Assembly: GCF_001426705.1 (NCBI RefSeq)
Contig: NZ_LMFC01000002.1
Span: 476,559-540,558 of the forward strand
Length of the DNA stretch: 64,000 nucleotides
DNA from: Cellulomonas sp. Root485
GTDB taxonomy: Bacteria > Actinomycetota > Actinomycetes > Actinomycetales > Cellulomonadaceae
Direction of reading: 5' to 3'
The notes under the pieces are model-generated. The model worked only from the letters and a program-made list of their open reading frames with translations. It was not told the DNA's origin and did not search any database. Made by a program: the position numbers and the translations under genes. Of this stretch, positions 45,801 through 53,818 are shown piece after piece. The first letter of the stretch is position 1. Each line of letters begins with the position of its first letter.

Positions 45801-45892
45801 GCCGCACGCAGGCCGACCACCTGGCCGGCGTCCAGGGCGTGCACCTGGCGGAGCTGCTCGCATCGCACCTGCCGGCGTCCTCGCGCGCCTAG
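42875..45892 (+). CDS. FAD- and Fe-S-binding dehydrogenase (D-lactate/glycolate type)
   Basis: A 1005-residue fusion. The FAD-binding type-4 domain (about 40-215) contains RGGGTSVAGNAVGTG and GGMIGNNACGPRAVAYG; the FAD-oxidase C domain (to ~480) contains the HFGDGCVHLR and GEHGDGRARSEL signatures. A 4Fe-4S ferredoxin-like part has CVGVGKC and LCLSCKACSSDCPAG, and the tail holds the two CCG domains (DDACCGLTW, AGCCGLAGNFG). This is the layout of GlcD-GlcF fusions that oxidise D-2-hydroxyacids at the membrane. A Gly/Arg-rich insertion (about 725-765) precedes the CCG part. GTG 42875 is leaderless-like (GAGACT, 6 nt). Confidence 0.9.
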   Translation: MVAVTETVADGVSSADVVQALRSALRGAVDDSTRRRAEYSTDASNYRVVPQVVAFPQDTDDVLAALSVVRELGIPLTARGGGTSVAGNAVGTGVVLDFSRHVNRILDIDPAARTARIEPGVVMASLQKAAAPHGLRFGPDPSTQARATLGGMIGNNACGPRAVAYGRTADNVLALDVVDGTGRRFEARSGAGALDVVPGLDALVRGNLDTLRTELGRFGRQVSGYSLEHLLPEKGTDLAKALVGTEGTVATLLGATVRLVPIAAAPVLVVLGYPDMPTAADAVPALLAHSPLAIEGMDSRLVDVVRRVRGAAAVPPLPAGGGWLMVEVGGDSLDEALERARALAADAGTTAVGLFPPGPEAAAMWRIREDGAGLGGRTPSGEQAWPGFEDSAVPPERLGAYLRELEALMASHGVDGLAYGHFGDGCVHLRLDIPLERSGNPLRAFMTDAATLVASHGGSLSGEHGDGRARSELLPVMYSAEAIDLFGAFKDLLDPRDLLNPGVLVRPRPLDADLRRPWARPLLSDGHGFSFAHDAGDLTTALHRCVGVGKCRADSTATSGFMCPSYLATKDEKDSTRGRARVLQEMANGTLVSGGWSSPEVHDSLDLCLSCKACSSDCPAGVDMAQYKSEVLHRTYRGKLRPRSHYALGWLPRWARLITRVPGLAALTNAVLGVRPVARAVLAGGGMDTRREMVTFARRPFRAWVRGEGRDMVTLTGRDHAGRDGGRRRRSATDVRGGARPRDQFRGRPGKGTGGGGGRKPQVVLWTDSFSDTLAPSVAQAAVAVLTAAGYEVLVPQDDACCGLTWISTGQLDGARKQLTHLLGVLGPFAVNGIPIVGLEPSCTAVLRSDLRDLLPDDPRAVAVARETRTLAELLTAPAPIGPGDRWQVPDLSDVTAVVQPHCHHYSVMTWTADRRLLTDAGAQFSALAGCCGLAGNFGMEKGHYDVSVAVAENALLPALRDAAPGDVYLADGFSCRTQADHLAGVQGVHLAELLASHLPASSRA

Positions 45893-45901
45893 GCTGGCCG
45901 G

Positions 45902-46198
45902 ATGCTCGTCGCCTTCTCCGTCGCCCCGCTCGGTGCGGGCGAGTCCGTGACCGCCGCCGTCGCCGATGCCGTGCGCATCGTCCGCGAGTCCGGGCTCCCG
46001 AACCGCACCGACGCCATGTTCACCACCCTCGAGGGCGAGTGGGACGAGGTGATGGACGTCGTGAAGCGTGCGACCGAAGCCGTCGGCCGGCACGGCCACC
46101 GGGTCAGCCTGGTGCTCAAGGCGGACATCCGCCCGGGCCGGTCCGGGGAGCTGACGGGCAAGGTCGAACGCGTCGAGGCGGCGCTGTCCGACGGGTGA
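45902..46198 (+). CDS. Thiamine-binding protein (MTH1187/YkoF type)
   Basis: A 98-residue ferredoxin-like protein of the MTH1187/YkoF family: VAFSVAPLGAGESVTAAVADAV, then MFTTLEGEWDEVMDVVKRATEAV and a KADIRPGR strand. Members bind thiamine-type ligands or act as small dimeric sensors. The ATG at 45902 is 6 nt after TAGGCT; that box begins with the stop codon of the dehydrogenase gene. Confidence 0.88.
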   Translation: MLVAFSVAPLGAGESVTAAVADAVRIVRESGLPNRTDAMFTTLEGEWDEVMDVVKRATEAVGRHGHRVSLVLKADIRPGRSGELTGKVERVEAALSDG

Positions 46199-46371
46199 CC
46201 ATGAGCACGTTCGGGTGATGTGACCGATCTCGTGCAGGCACGCCGGGCCGACGGGCTGACGGGCTGAGCGCGCTGTGGGACAGTGTGGTCGCACGTGTGC
46301 CGGTCGGGGCTCGCGTGCGGACAAACGGGAACGTGCAGCTGGCGGCGGCGTGCCCAGGAAGGCCGGGACTG

Positions 46372-47832
46372 ATGCCTCTCTTCGAGCTCGACGACGGCCG
46401 GCCGCGCCTCGTCCAGCCGATGCAGCCCCTGACCGGATCGTTCGCGCAGGAGTGCGCCTCCCTCCTGTCGCACCACCTCGCCGCGATCGCCGGTGAGCCC
46501 CTGTTCGCGGTCCGGTCCCGGACCAACGCCCCCGACCACGCCGACCTGCCCGAGCTGCTCGCCCTGGACGCCACGGGCCGCGCCGTCGTCGTCGACGTGG
46601 TGCAGGTGGTCGACGACGACGCCGTCATCTCGGCACTCCGGCACGCCGGGGCGGCGTCGCGGATGACGACGACGGACCTGGCGCGCGCCTACCACCCGGA
46701 CCCGAGCCGGTTCGCGGTCGACTTCGCGGCGTTCCGTGAGCAGGCGGCGTTCGGCGCCCAGTCCAGCCGTCGTGAAGGTGTGCGCCTGGTGCTGCTCTGC
46801 TCGGAGGTCGCCGCCGAGGCCGGTGACACGCTCGGCTTCCTGCGCGGCCCCGGTCGGCACGTCGACGTGCTGCAGGTCGGCGTGGTGCGCGGCGTGGACG
46901 ACCGACGGCTCCTGGACGTCTCGCCGCTGGCCACCCACGAGGGTGCGCGCCGCTCCGTCGAGCCGACCGCCCTGCGCCTGGTCCGCTCGAGCGAGGGCTT
47001 CGCGGGGGGCAGCTACGAGCAGCCGGTCGCGCCCCAGCCGCACGTGCGGACGCCCGCCACCGGTGAGCTGCGCGCCGTGACACCCCCGCCGACTCCCGCG
47101 GTGCCCGCACCGACCCCGCTGCGCACGCCCGCGACGACGGCGCCGATCCCGCAGGCGACCCCGCGACCTGCTCCCAAGCCGACGCCGGTGCCCCAGCCGA
47201 CGCCCGCGCCCCAGCCCGCGTCGGTCCTGCAGCCGGCGGCCGACAAGCCGCGGGGGTCGGCGACGGTGCAGGATGCGCCCACCACGCTGACCCCGGTGCT
47301 CGGGCTGCGGTCCGCCGCCGACCAGGTGGTACCGCGCACGCCGCCGCGGGACCGCGCCGAGCCGCTCGTGGCCGGACCGCGACCGTTCGCGCCGCTGCCC
47401 GCCCCGCTGCCGATCTCCTCGAGCTTCCCGACGATGAGCCCGCCCGCGCCGCCGACCCCTCCGGCACCGCCCGCGGAACCGCCGAGCCCGCCGACCTCGG
47501 CCGGGCCCGAGACCACCAAGGAGATCGCCCCGATCCGCGAGTCGTGGCCCGACGGCGCTCCCCGCGCCCTGCCCGAGCTGGCGACCCTCGCCAAGAGCCG
47601 TCGCGCGATCACGACGCTGGTCTGGGTCCGCGCCCGACGCGGCCAGCGTCTGCTCGCGATGCTGCGCACCGACGGGCTGATCGAGCTGCCGACGGGCGAG
47701 CTGCACGCCGACCCCGACGACGCCGCCTCGGCCGCCGTCTCCGCGGAGAACCCGGTCGACGGCTGGCGCGCCTGGCGGCTCGGCGAGGGCGGACCGACGC
47801 TCGCCGAGGCCACGGGCGTCCTGCGACCGTAG
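46372..47832 (+). CDS. RAMA-domain protein with nuclease-like N-terminus
   Basis: A 486-residue modular protein. Residues ~1-200 form an alpha/beta domain (AQECASLLSHHLAAIAGE, LLALDATGRAVVVDVVQ) that looks like a degenerate PD-(D/E)XK fold. A proline-rich linker runs ~230-395. The final ~90 residues are a RAMA domain: LLAMLRTDGLIELPTGELH, DPDDAASAAVSAENPVDGWRAW. RAMA domains are thought to read modified bases in restriction systems, but no methylase or helicase is adjacent. Start ATG 46372 has AGGAAGG about 10 nt upstream; an upstream GTG (46285) is less likely. Confidence 0.75.
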   Translation: MPLFELDDGRPRLVQPMQPLTGSFAQECASLLSHHLAAIAGEPLFAVRSRTNAPDHADLPELLALDATGRAVVVDVVQVVDDDAVISALRHAGAASRMTTTDLARAYHPDPSRFAVDFAAFREQAAFGAQSSRREGVRLVLLCSEVAAEAGDTLGFLRGPGRHVDVLQVGVVRGVDDRRLLDVSPLATHEGARRSVEPTALRLVRSSEGFAGGSYEQPVAPQPHVRTPATGELRAVTPPPTPAVPAPTPLRTPATTAPIPQATPRPAPKPTPVPQPTPAPQPASVLQPAADKPRGSATVQDAPTTLTPVLGLRSAADQVVPRTPPRDRAEPLVAGPRPFAPLPAPLPISSSFPTMSPPAPPTPPAPPAEPPSPPTSAGPETTKEIAPIRESWPDGAPRALPELATLAKSRRAITTLVWVRARRGQRLLAMLRTDGLIELPTGELHADPDDAASAAVSAENPVDGWRAWRLGEGGPTLAEATGVLRP

Positions 47833-47838
47833 GTCGCG

Positions 47839-48810
47839 TCAGCCCCAGCCGTACGCGGACGACCAGCGGTCGATCTCCGCGTAGAACCGCTCGCGCACGG
47901 GCCGGGGCGACAGGGCGAGGTCGTGCACCCCGTCGCGGACCCGGACCACGGTCACGTGCGACCCCAGCTGGACCGCGCGACGTGCCAGGAGCTCCACGTC
48001 GAGCACCACGTCGGCGTGCCGCATGTCCTCGCTCCAGCGCGGGCTGATGACCGTCCGGCTCGACGCGCACATGAGGATCGGTGCCTCGATGGACAGCCCG
48101 CGGGCGACCCGCGCGTGCCCCGCCATGATCGCCAGCAACCAGCCGGCCCGGACCGGGAACGACGGGGTCGGTCGCCAGGTGGTGTCGTAGGTCCACTCCC
48201 CGCCGCTCGCGCTGCTCAGGGTGCGCGCGTAGTAGCCGGGGTCGATGTTGGGCAGCGGCGCCTTCGGCTGGAACCGGGCGATCCGCGCGACCGCCGGGGC
48301 GCTGATGTGCCGGAGCACCGACGACCCCTGCAGCTCGAGCCACGGGCTGTTGAGCACCAGCCCGCTGAGCTCCCCGGGGTGCCGGTTCGCCCACAGGGCC
48401 GCGACGAGCCCCCCGGTCGAGTGCCCCATGACCATGACGCGGGCGCGCACCCCGAGGTCGCCGGTGATGACGTCGAGCGACGCCTCGAGCTCCTCGTCGT
48501 ACGTCTCCAGGTCCGCGACGTACCCGGGCGTCTGCCCCGGTCGCAGGCTGCGGCCGTACTTGCGCAGGTCGAGGGCGTAGAACGCGGCACCGCGGGCGTG
48601 CCAGTACTCGGCGAGGCCCGTCTGGAAGAAGTAGTCGGACCAGCCGTGGACGTAGAGGATCGCGCGGGACGGCCGGAGCGGCTCGGCCGTCGGTGGTGCG
48701 TAGCGGACGAGGCTCGCGACGACGTCCCCCTCGTCGTCGGGCTGCAGCGCGAGCGTCCGCACCCGGTAGTCGGGCCCGAGGATGTCCTCGGTCCACCCGT
48801 GACCGGTCAC
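47839..48810 (-). CDS. Alpha/beta hydrolase
   Basis: A 323-residue serine hydrolase of the lysophospholipase/monoacylglycerol lipase kind. The oxyanion loop is LYVHGWSDYF, the nucleophile elbow GHSTGG (Ser at about residue 131), with a late Asp and VHDLAL His. No signal peptide. The GTG at 48810 overlaps the reductase stop as GTGA, so the two genes are coupled and may handle the same lipophilic substrate. Confidence 0.9.
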   Translation of the reverse strand: MTGHGWTEDILGPDYRVRTLALQPDDEGDVVASLVRYAPPTAEPLRPSRAILYVHGWSDYFFQTGLAEYWHARGAAFYALDLRKYGRSLRPGQTPGYVADLETYDEELEASLDVITGDLGVRARVMVMGHSTGGLVAALWANRHPGELSGLVLNSPWLELQGSSVLRHISAPAVARIARFQPKAPLPNIDPGYYARTLSSASGGEWTYDTTWRPTPSFPVRAGWLLAIMAGHARVARGLSIEAPILMCASSRTVISPRWSEDMRHADVVLDVELLARRAVQLGSHVTVVRVRDGVHDLALSPRPVRERFYAEIDRWSSAYGWG

Positions 48811-49766
48811 GGCTCGAGCACGATCTTGCCGAACTGGTCACCGTCCACGAGCCGCTGCACGGCAACGTGCGCGTCGGTCAGGGCGAACGTGGAGTCGACC
48901 AGCGGCCGCACCCCCGTCCGCGCGAGGAAGGCGAGCAGGTGCCCGAGGTCGTCGCGGGTGCCCATGGTGGTGCCGACGACGGTGATCTCCTGGAAGAAGA
49001 TCCGCGTGAGCTCGGCCGGCTCGGCGTCCCCGCTGGTGGCACCTGCGACGACGATGGTCCCGCCCGGCCGCACCGACCGGACCGAGTGCGACCAGGTGGC
49101 CTTCCCGACGCTCTCCAGCACCACGTCGGCCCGGGGCACGCGCGCTCCGGGCTCCACCGCGGCGGCCGCCCCGAGCGTCAGGGCGCGGGCCCGGCGCTCC
49201 TCGGACCGGCTCGTCACGACGACCTCCAGCCCCGCCGCCGCGCCGAGGAGGATCGCGGCAGTCGCCAGGCCGCCGCCGGCGCCCTGCACGAGGACCCGCT
49301 GCCCGGGGGTCGCGCCGCCGGACCGGAAGAGCATCCGGTAGGCGGTGAGCCACGCGGTGGGCAGGCACGCGGCCTCGACGAACGAGAGCTCGGCGGGCTT
49401 GTCGACGAGGTTCCACGTGGGCACCGCGACCTGCTCCGCGAGCGTCCCGGGGTACCGCTCGGACAGCAGGCTGCGCGGCTCGTCGGCCCCCACGCCGTGC
49501 CCGCTCGCCCCGCCGATCACACCGTGCACCACGACCTCGCGCCCGTCGGCGGTGACCCCGGCGGCGTCGGTGCCCAGGGTCATCGGCAGCTGCTCGGCGC
49601 GGATCCCGACCCCGCGCAGCGTCCACACGTCGTGGTGGTTCAGCGCGGCGGCGCGCACGTCGACGACCGACCAGTTCTCGCGCGCCTCCGGAGCCGGCCG
49701 CTCACCGACCTCCAGCGCGCTGACGGGGTCGTCGGACGAGAACCGGGCGGCGTAGGCGGCGATCAC
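48807..49766 (-). CDS. Zinc-type alcohol dehydrogenase / quinone reductase
   Basis: A 319-residue MDR-family NAD(P)H oxidoreductase. N-terminal GroES-like domain with LNHHDVWTLRG and LGTDAAG; nucleotide fold with VLVQGAGGGLATAAILLGAAAG. Catalytic zinc ligands are not evident, so it fits the quinone-reductase branch. GTG 49766 follows TACGTT by 6 nt, a leaderless start. Coupled to the hydrolase downstream. Confidence 0.9.
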   Translation of the reverse strand: MIAAYAARFSSDDPVSALEVGERPAPEARENWSVVDVRAAALNHHDVWTLRGVGIRAEQLPMTLGTDAAGVTADGREVVVHGVIGGASGHGVGADEPRSLLSERYPGTLAEQVAVPTWNLVDKPAELSFVEAACLPTAWLTAYRMLFRSGGATPGQRVLVQGAGGGLATAAILLGAAAGLEVVVTSRSEERRARALTLGAAAAVEPGARVPRADVVLESVGKATWSHSVRSVRPGGTIVVAGATSGDAEPAELTRIFFQEITVVGTTMGTRDDLGHLLAFLARTGVRPLVDSTFALTDAHVAVQRLVDGDQFGKIVLEP

Positions 49767-49800
49767 CGGCCCAACGTATCCGTCGAGCGGCCCCTCTGTG

Positions 49801-50499
49801 ATGCTGGACGACGTGAGCAGCGCAGCCATCGGGGCGGTCGTCGCGGAGATGGACCGCGTCCGCGCGGGGCTGCCGCGGCGCGACGGGATCGCGGTGTTCG
49901 TCGACGTCTACCGGCAGGTCACGGCCCTGATGGCCGAGCGGGTGACCGACGGGACGTTCGCCGACCACGCCTTCGTCGAGGATCTCGACGTGCGCTTCGC
50001 GCGGATCTTCCTCGACGTGCCACGCAACCTGGCGGCCGGCCGGCCGGTGTCGAAGGCGTGGGAGCCGCTGATCGAACGCCGCATGACCCGGGGCGTGCTG
50101 CCGATCCAGCTGGCGCTCGCCGGCATGAACGCGCACATCAACCACGATCTCGCGCTCGCGCTCGTCGCCACGTGCCGGGCGCGCCGCCGCGAGCCCGGGT
50201 CGAGGGCGGTCCACGCCGACTTCGAGAAGGTGAACGCGGTCCTCGCGGAGGTGGTGCGGCCGATCCGGCGCTCGTTCCTCGACGAGGCCGTCATCCGCTA
50301 CGGCGCCGGCGCGTCCCCGCTGGTGGACCTGGTGTCGAACTTCTCCATCGACAAGGCGCGCGACGCCGCGTGGGTCTCCGGACTGAGCCTGTGGCACCTG
50401 CGCGGTATCCCGTTCGTCGGCGACGCGGTCCGCGACTCGCTGGCCCGGACGGTCGGCCTCGTGAGCCGCCAGCTGCTCACGGTGGTCGAGCTCGACTAG
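49801..50499 (+). CDS. DUF5995 family protein
   Basis: A 232-residue, mostly helical soluble protein. VFVDVYRQVTALMAERV, PVSKAWEPLIERR and LALAGMNAHINHDLALAL match DUF5995, an actinobacterial family of unknown function. The conserved N-A-H-I-N-H-D may bind a metal. Start ATG 49801; GTG 49798 and GTG 49813 are alternatives. Its stop overlaps that of the convergent mycothiol-type gene. Confidence 0.8.
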   Translation: MLDDVSSAAIGAVVAEMDRVRAGLPRRDGIAVFVDVYRQVTALMAERVTDGTFADHAFVEDLDVRFARIFLDVPRNLAAGRPVSKAWEPLIERRMTRGVLPIQLALAGMNAHINHDLALALVATCRARRREPGSRAVHADFEKVNAVLAEVVRPIRRSFLDEAVIRYGAGASPLVDLVSNFSIDKARDAAWVSGLSLWHLRGIPFVGDAVRDSLARTVGLVSRQLLTVVELD

Positions 50500-51203
50500 A
50501 GGATGGGCAGCATCCGGCCGAGGTCCGGCACGCCGTCGGACGTGTAGCGCGGGTGCAGGGCGACGGCGAGCTGGTCGACGTCGTACGCCTGGCGGCCGGT
50601 AGCGAGGCGGACCCAGAGGCGGGCGTCGGCGATCTCGAGGCTCCAGCCGCCGCGGGCCACGACGATCTCGAGGAGCGCGTCGGCCACCAGCCGCAGGGCC
50701 TCGGGGTCCACCGGGTCGGACCCGCGCGGCACCGACCGCGCGAGGTCGTCGGCGTGCACCACGAGCTCCAGCACCCGGGACACGGTCATCGTGCTGAGCA
50801 GCACCGGACCGCGGCGGGCCTGCACCACGCGGTCGTCGGGGCCCAGCTCGTCGAGCCTCTCGAACGCCGCGCGCGCGCGGGAGTCGATCTCGGACAACGG
50901 GTCGTGCGCGATCTCCGCGGCAAGGAGACGCGTGGTCTCCGCGATGTCCTCGGCGCGACCGAGATACGTCCCGACGTACTCGGCGAGCGTGTACGGCACC
51001 GTGCCCTCCGGCAGCGGCGAGCACACGGCGAGCGCCTCCATCGCGCGGCCCAGGTGTGCCACGAGCTCCGCGACGGTCCAGCCCTCGAGCACGGACGGCT
51101 CGTCGGCGACATCGGCGTCGACCACGTCGGTGACCCAGGACCGGAGGCGGTCCCACTGGGCGTGCAGGGCGGTGCGGGCGTCGGCGAGCTCTCCGGAGGG
51201 CAT
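50496..51203 (-). CDS. TIGR03083 / maleylpyruvate isomerase-family protein
   Basis: A 235-residue protein with the DinB-like four-helix fold of mycothiol-dependent enzymes: VLEGWTVAELVAHLGRAMEAL carries the metal-site His, and MTVSRVLELVVHADDLARSV the second. A C-terminal small alpha/beta domain follows. It may use mycothiol as cofactor, in keeping with an actinobacterium. ATG 51203 is 6 nt after CACGAT. Confidence 0.8.
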   Translation of the reverse strand: MPSGELADARTALHAQWDRLRSWVTDVVDADVADEPSVLEGWTVAELVAHLGRAMEALAVCSPLPEGTVPYTLAEYVGTYLGRAEDIAETTRLLAAEIAHDPLSEIDSRARAAFERLDELGPDDRVVQARRGPVLLSTMTVSRVLELVVHADDLARSVPRGSDPVDPEALRLVADALLEIVVARGGWSLEIADARLWVRLATGRQAYDVDQLAVALHPRYTSDGVPDLGRMLPIL

Positions 51204-51256
51204 GAGGCCATCGTGCCCGCCCGGGCGCCCCGACGCCCCTTTTGTCCCGGATTCGG

Positions 51257-52492
51257 CTACCGCCGGGCGCCCTGCTCCAGGAACTCGTGCACGTACGCGC
51301 CCACCAGGTCCTCCTCGATGAGGAAGCCGTCGTGGCCGTAGTCCGAGTGGATGGTGTGGAGGGAGGCGCCGGGGATGCCCGACGCGATCCGCTCCGACTG
51401 TGCGGGCGGGAAGAGCCGGTCGGAGTCGACGGCGATGACGAGCGCGCGCGCGGTGATGGAGCCCAGTGCGGCCGTGACCCCGCCGCGGTCGCGACCGAGG
51501 TCGTGCGTGATCATCGTCCGCGTGAGCACCACGTAGGTGTTGGCGTCGAACCGGCGGCTCAGCTTGTCGCCGTGGTGGTCCAGGTACGACTGCACCGCGA
51601 ACCGCCCGCCTTCGAGCGGCTGCTCGCCGCCCTGCGGGATGCGGCCGAACCGCTGGTCCAGCTCCTTGGCGCTGCGGTAGGTCTGGTGCGCGATCTGCCG
51701 GGCCAGGCCGAGGCCGACGTGCGGGCCGTCGCCGTCCGCGGCGTCGTAGTAGTCGCCGTCGCGGTAGCGCGGGTCGGCGCGGACGGCGGCCAGCTGGGTG
51801 TGGAACCCGGCGATCTGGTCGCCCGACGTCTGTGCGGCGGTGGCGATCGCGGCGATGGCCTCGACGCGCTCGGGGGCGCTCGCCGCCCACTCCAGCACCC
51901 GCAGCCCGCCCAGCGACGCCCCGATGACGAGCGACCACGCGTCGATGCCGAGCAGGTCGGACAGGCGGATCTCGGCGGCGACCTGGTCGCGCACCGTCAG
52001 CAGCGGGAACCGGCTGCCCCACGGCTTCCCGTCGGGCCCGGGCGACGCCGGTCCGGTGGAGCCCTGACAGCCGCCGAGGACGTTGGGTGCGACGACGAAC
52101 CAGCGGTCGGTGTCGATCGGCGCGCCCGGTCCGACCATCGACGACCACCAGCCGGGTGTCGGGTGCCCGTCGCCTGCCTCGCCCGTCACGTGCGAGTCGC
52201 CGGTCAGCGCGTGCAGCACGAGCACCGCGTTGGTGCCGTCCTCGTTGAGCTCGCCCCACGTCTCGTACGCGAGCCGCACGGCCGGCAGGCGGCCACCGGA
52301 CTCGAGCTTGAGCGGGCCGAGGTCGGCGAACTGCCGCCGGCCCACCGGGTCGCCGTCGCGCCAGGCGGCGCTCGCGGGGACGGGTGGTCGGTCGTTGGGC
52401 GTGACCCGGGACCCGAGCGTCCGGGGGCGGGCGGGGGTGAGCGTCGCCGACCCCGTCGTGGGGTCCGACGGGGTCGGCGGCGTCGTACTCAT
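51257..52492 (-). CDS. metX: Homoserine O-acetyltransferase
   Basis: A 411-residue alpha/beta-hydrolase acyltransferase making O-acetyl-homoserine from homoserine and acetyl-CoA. HALTGDSHV is the oxyanion loop; VIGASLGGLRVLEW holds the nucleophile Ser ~193; VDSDRLFPP and DYGHDGFLI give Asp and His. The elbow reads GASLGG rather than the usual GGSMGG. It follows metY with a 6-nt gap, so the two form one operon; MetX supplies the substrate for MetY. Its N-terminus is long (about 50 residues of Pro/Thr). Confidence 0.93.
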   Translation of the reverse strand: MSTTPPTPSDPTTGSATLTPARPRTLGSRVTPNDRPPVPASAAWRDGDPVGRRQFADLGPLKLESGGRLPAVRLAYETWGELNEDGTNAVLVLHALTGDSHVTGEAGDGHPTPGWWSSMVGPGAPIDTDRWFVVAPNVLGGCQGSTGPASPGPDGKPWGSRFPLLTVRDQVAAEIRLSDLLGIDAWSLVIGASLGGLRVLEWAASAPERVEAIAAIATAAQTSGDQIAGFHTQLAAVRADPRYRDGDYYDAADGDGPHVGLGLARQIAHQTYRSAKELDQRFGRIPQGGEQPLEGGRFAVQSYLDHHGDKLSRRFDANTYVVLTRTMITHDLGRDRGGVTAALGSITARALVIAVDSDRLFPPAQSERIASGIPGASLHTIHSDYGHDGFLIEEDLVGAYVHEFLEQGARR

Positions 52493-52498
52493 GCTCGG

Positions 52499-53818
52499 TC
52501 AGGCACCCTTCGCTGCGCGGAACCCGGCATCCAGGTCAGCCAGGATGTCATCGATGTGCTCGATGCCGACGGCGAGCCGGACCAGGCCGGGGGTGACGCC
52601 GGACAGCGCCTGCTCCTCGGGCGTGAGCTGGCTGTGCGTCGTCGACGCCGGGTGGATGACGAGCGAGCGCACGTCCCCGATGTTGGCGACGTTCGAGTGC
52701 AGCTCCAGCGCCGACACGAACGCCTGACCGGCCTCCGTGCCGCCCTCGAGCTCGAACGCGAGGACAGCACCAGCGCCCCGCGGCGAGTACTTCAGCTGGG
52801 CGGCGTGCCACGGGCTCGACTCCAGGCCGGCGTAGTGCACCGTGCCGACGTCGTCGCGCGCCTCCAGCCAGGCGGCGACCTTCTCGGCGTTCTCGACGTG
52901 CCGCTCGATCCGCAGCGACAGGGTCTCGATGCCCTGCGCGATGAGGAACGCGTTGAACGGGGAGATCGCCGAGCCGAGGTCGCGCAGCAGCTGCACCCGG
53001 GCCTTGAGGATGAACGCGAGGTTGACGCCGAAGAGGCCGCCGACGCCGAGGTCCCGCGCGAACACGAGCCCGTTGTAGGACGGGTCCGGGGTGTTGTAGT
53101 TGGGGAACCGCTCCGGGTACTGCGCGAAGTCGAACGAGCCGCCGTCGACGATCACGCCGCCGATCGCCGAGCCGTGACCACCCAGGTACTTGGTCGCCGA
53201 GTGCACGACGATGTCCGCGCCCCACTTCAGCGGGTTGATCAGGTACGGCGTCGCCACCGTGTTGTCCACGATCAGCGGCACCCCGGACTCGTGCGCGACG
53301 CCCGCGACGAGCTCGATGTCGAGGATGTCGGCCTTCGGGTTCGGGATGGTCTCCGCGAAGAACAGCTTGGTGTTCGGCTGGACTGCGTCCTTCCACGCCT
53401 GCGCGTCGTGGGGGTCGGTGACGAACGTCGTCTGGATGCCCAGCTTGGGCAGCGTGTAGTGCAGCAGGTTGTAGGTGCCGCCGTACAGCGACGGGCTGGC
53501 GACGATGTGGTCACCGGCCTCGGCGATGTTGAGGATGGCGAGCGTCTCGGCCGCCTGCCCCGAGGAGACGAGCAGAGCGCCGACGCCGCCCTCGAGGTCC
53601 GCGATGCGGTTCTCGACGACCTCCTGCGTGGGGTTGCCGATGCGCGTGTAGATCGGGCCGAGCTCCTTGAGCGCGAACCGGTCGGCGGCCTGCTGCGCGG
53701 AGTCGAAGACGAACGACGTCGTCTGGTAGATCGGCAGTGCGCGGGCGCCCGTGGCGGGGTCCGCGGTCTGGCCGGCGTGGATCTGGCGGGTCTCGAAGTT
53801 CCAGCTCTCGTTGCTCAC
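52499..53818 (-). CDS. metY: O-acetylhomoserine aminocarboxypropyltransferase
   Basis: A 439-residue PLP enzyme that forms homocysteine (or methionine) from O-acetylhomoserine and sulfide. Lys ~210 in VHSATKYLGGHG binds PLP; YTRIGNPTQEVVENRIADLEGG, SSGQAAETLAILN and PLIVDNTVATPYL are all present. GTG 53818 is preceded by CGGAG and by a nine-codon mini-ORF that ends three bases upstream. First gene of the metY-metX operon, in the direct sulfhydrylation route. Confidence 0.95.
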   Translation of the reverse strand: MSNESWNFETRQIHAGQTADPATGARALPIYQTTSFVFDSAQQAADRFALKELGPIYTRIGNPTQEVVENRIADLEGGVGALLVSSGQAAETLAILNIAEAGDHIVASPSLYGGTYNLLHYTLPKLGIQTTFVTDPHDAQAWKDAVQPNTKLFFAETIPNPKADILDIELVAGVAHESGVPLIVDNTVATPYLINPLKWGADIVVHSATKYLGGHGSAIGGVIVDGGSFDFAQYPERFPNYNTPDPSYNGLVFARDLGVGGLFGVNLAFILKARVQLLRDLGSAISPFNAFLIAQGIETLSLRIERHVENAEKVAAWLEARDDVGTVHYAGLESSPWHAAQLKYSPRGAGAVLAFELEGGTEAGQAFVSALELHSNVANIGDVRSLVIHPASTTHSQLTPEEQALSGVTPGLVRLAVGIEHIDDILADLDAGFRAAKGA

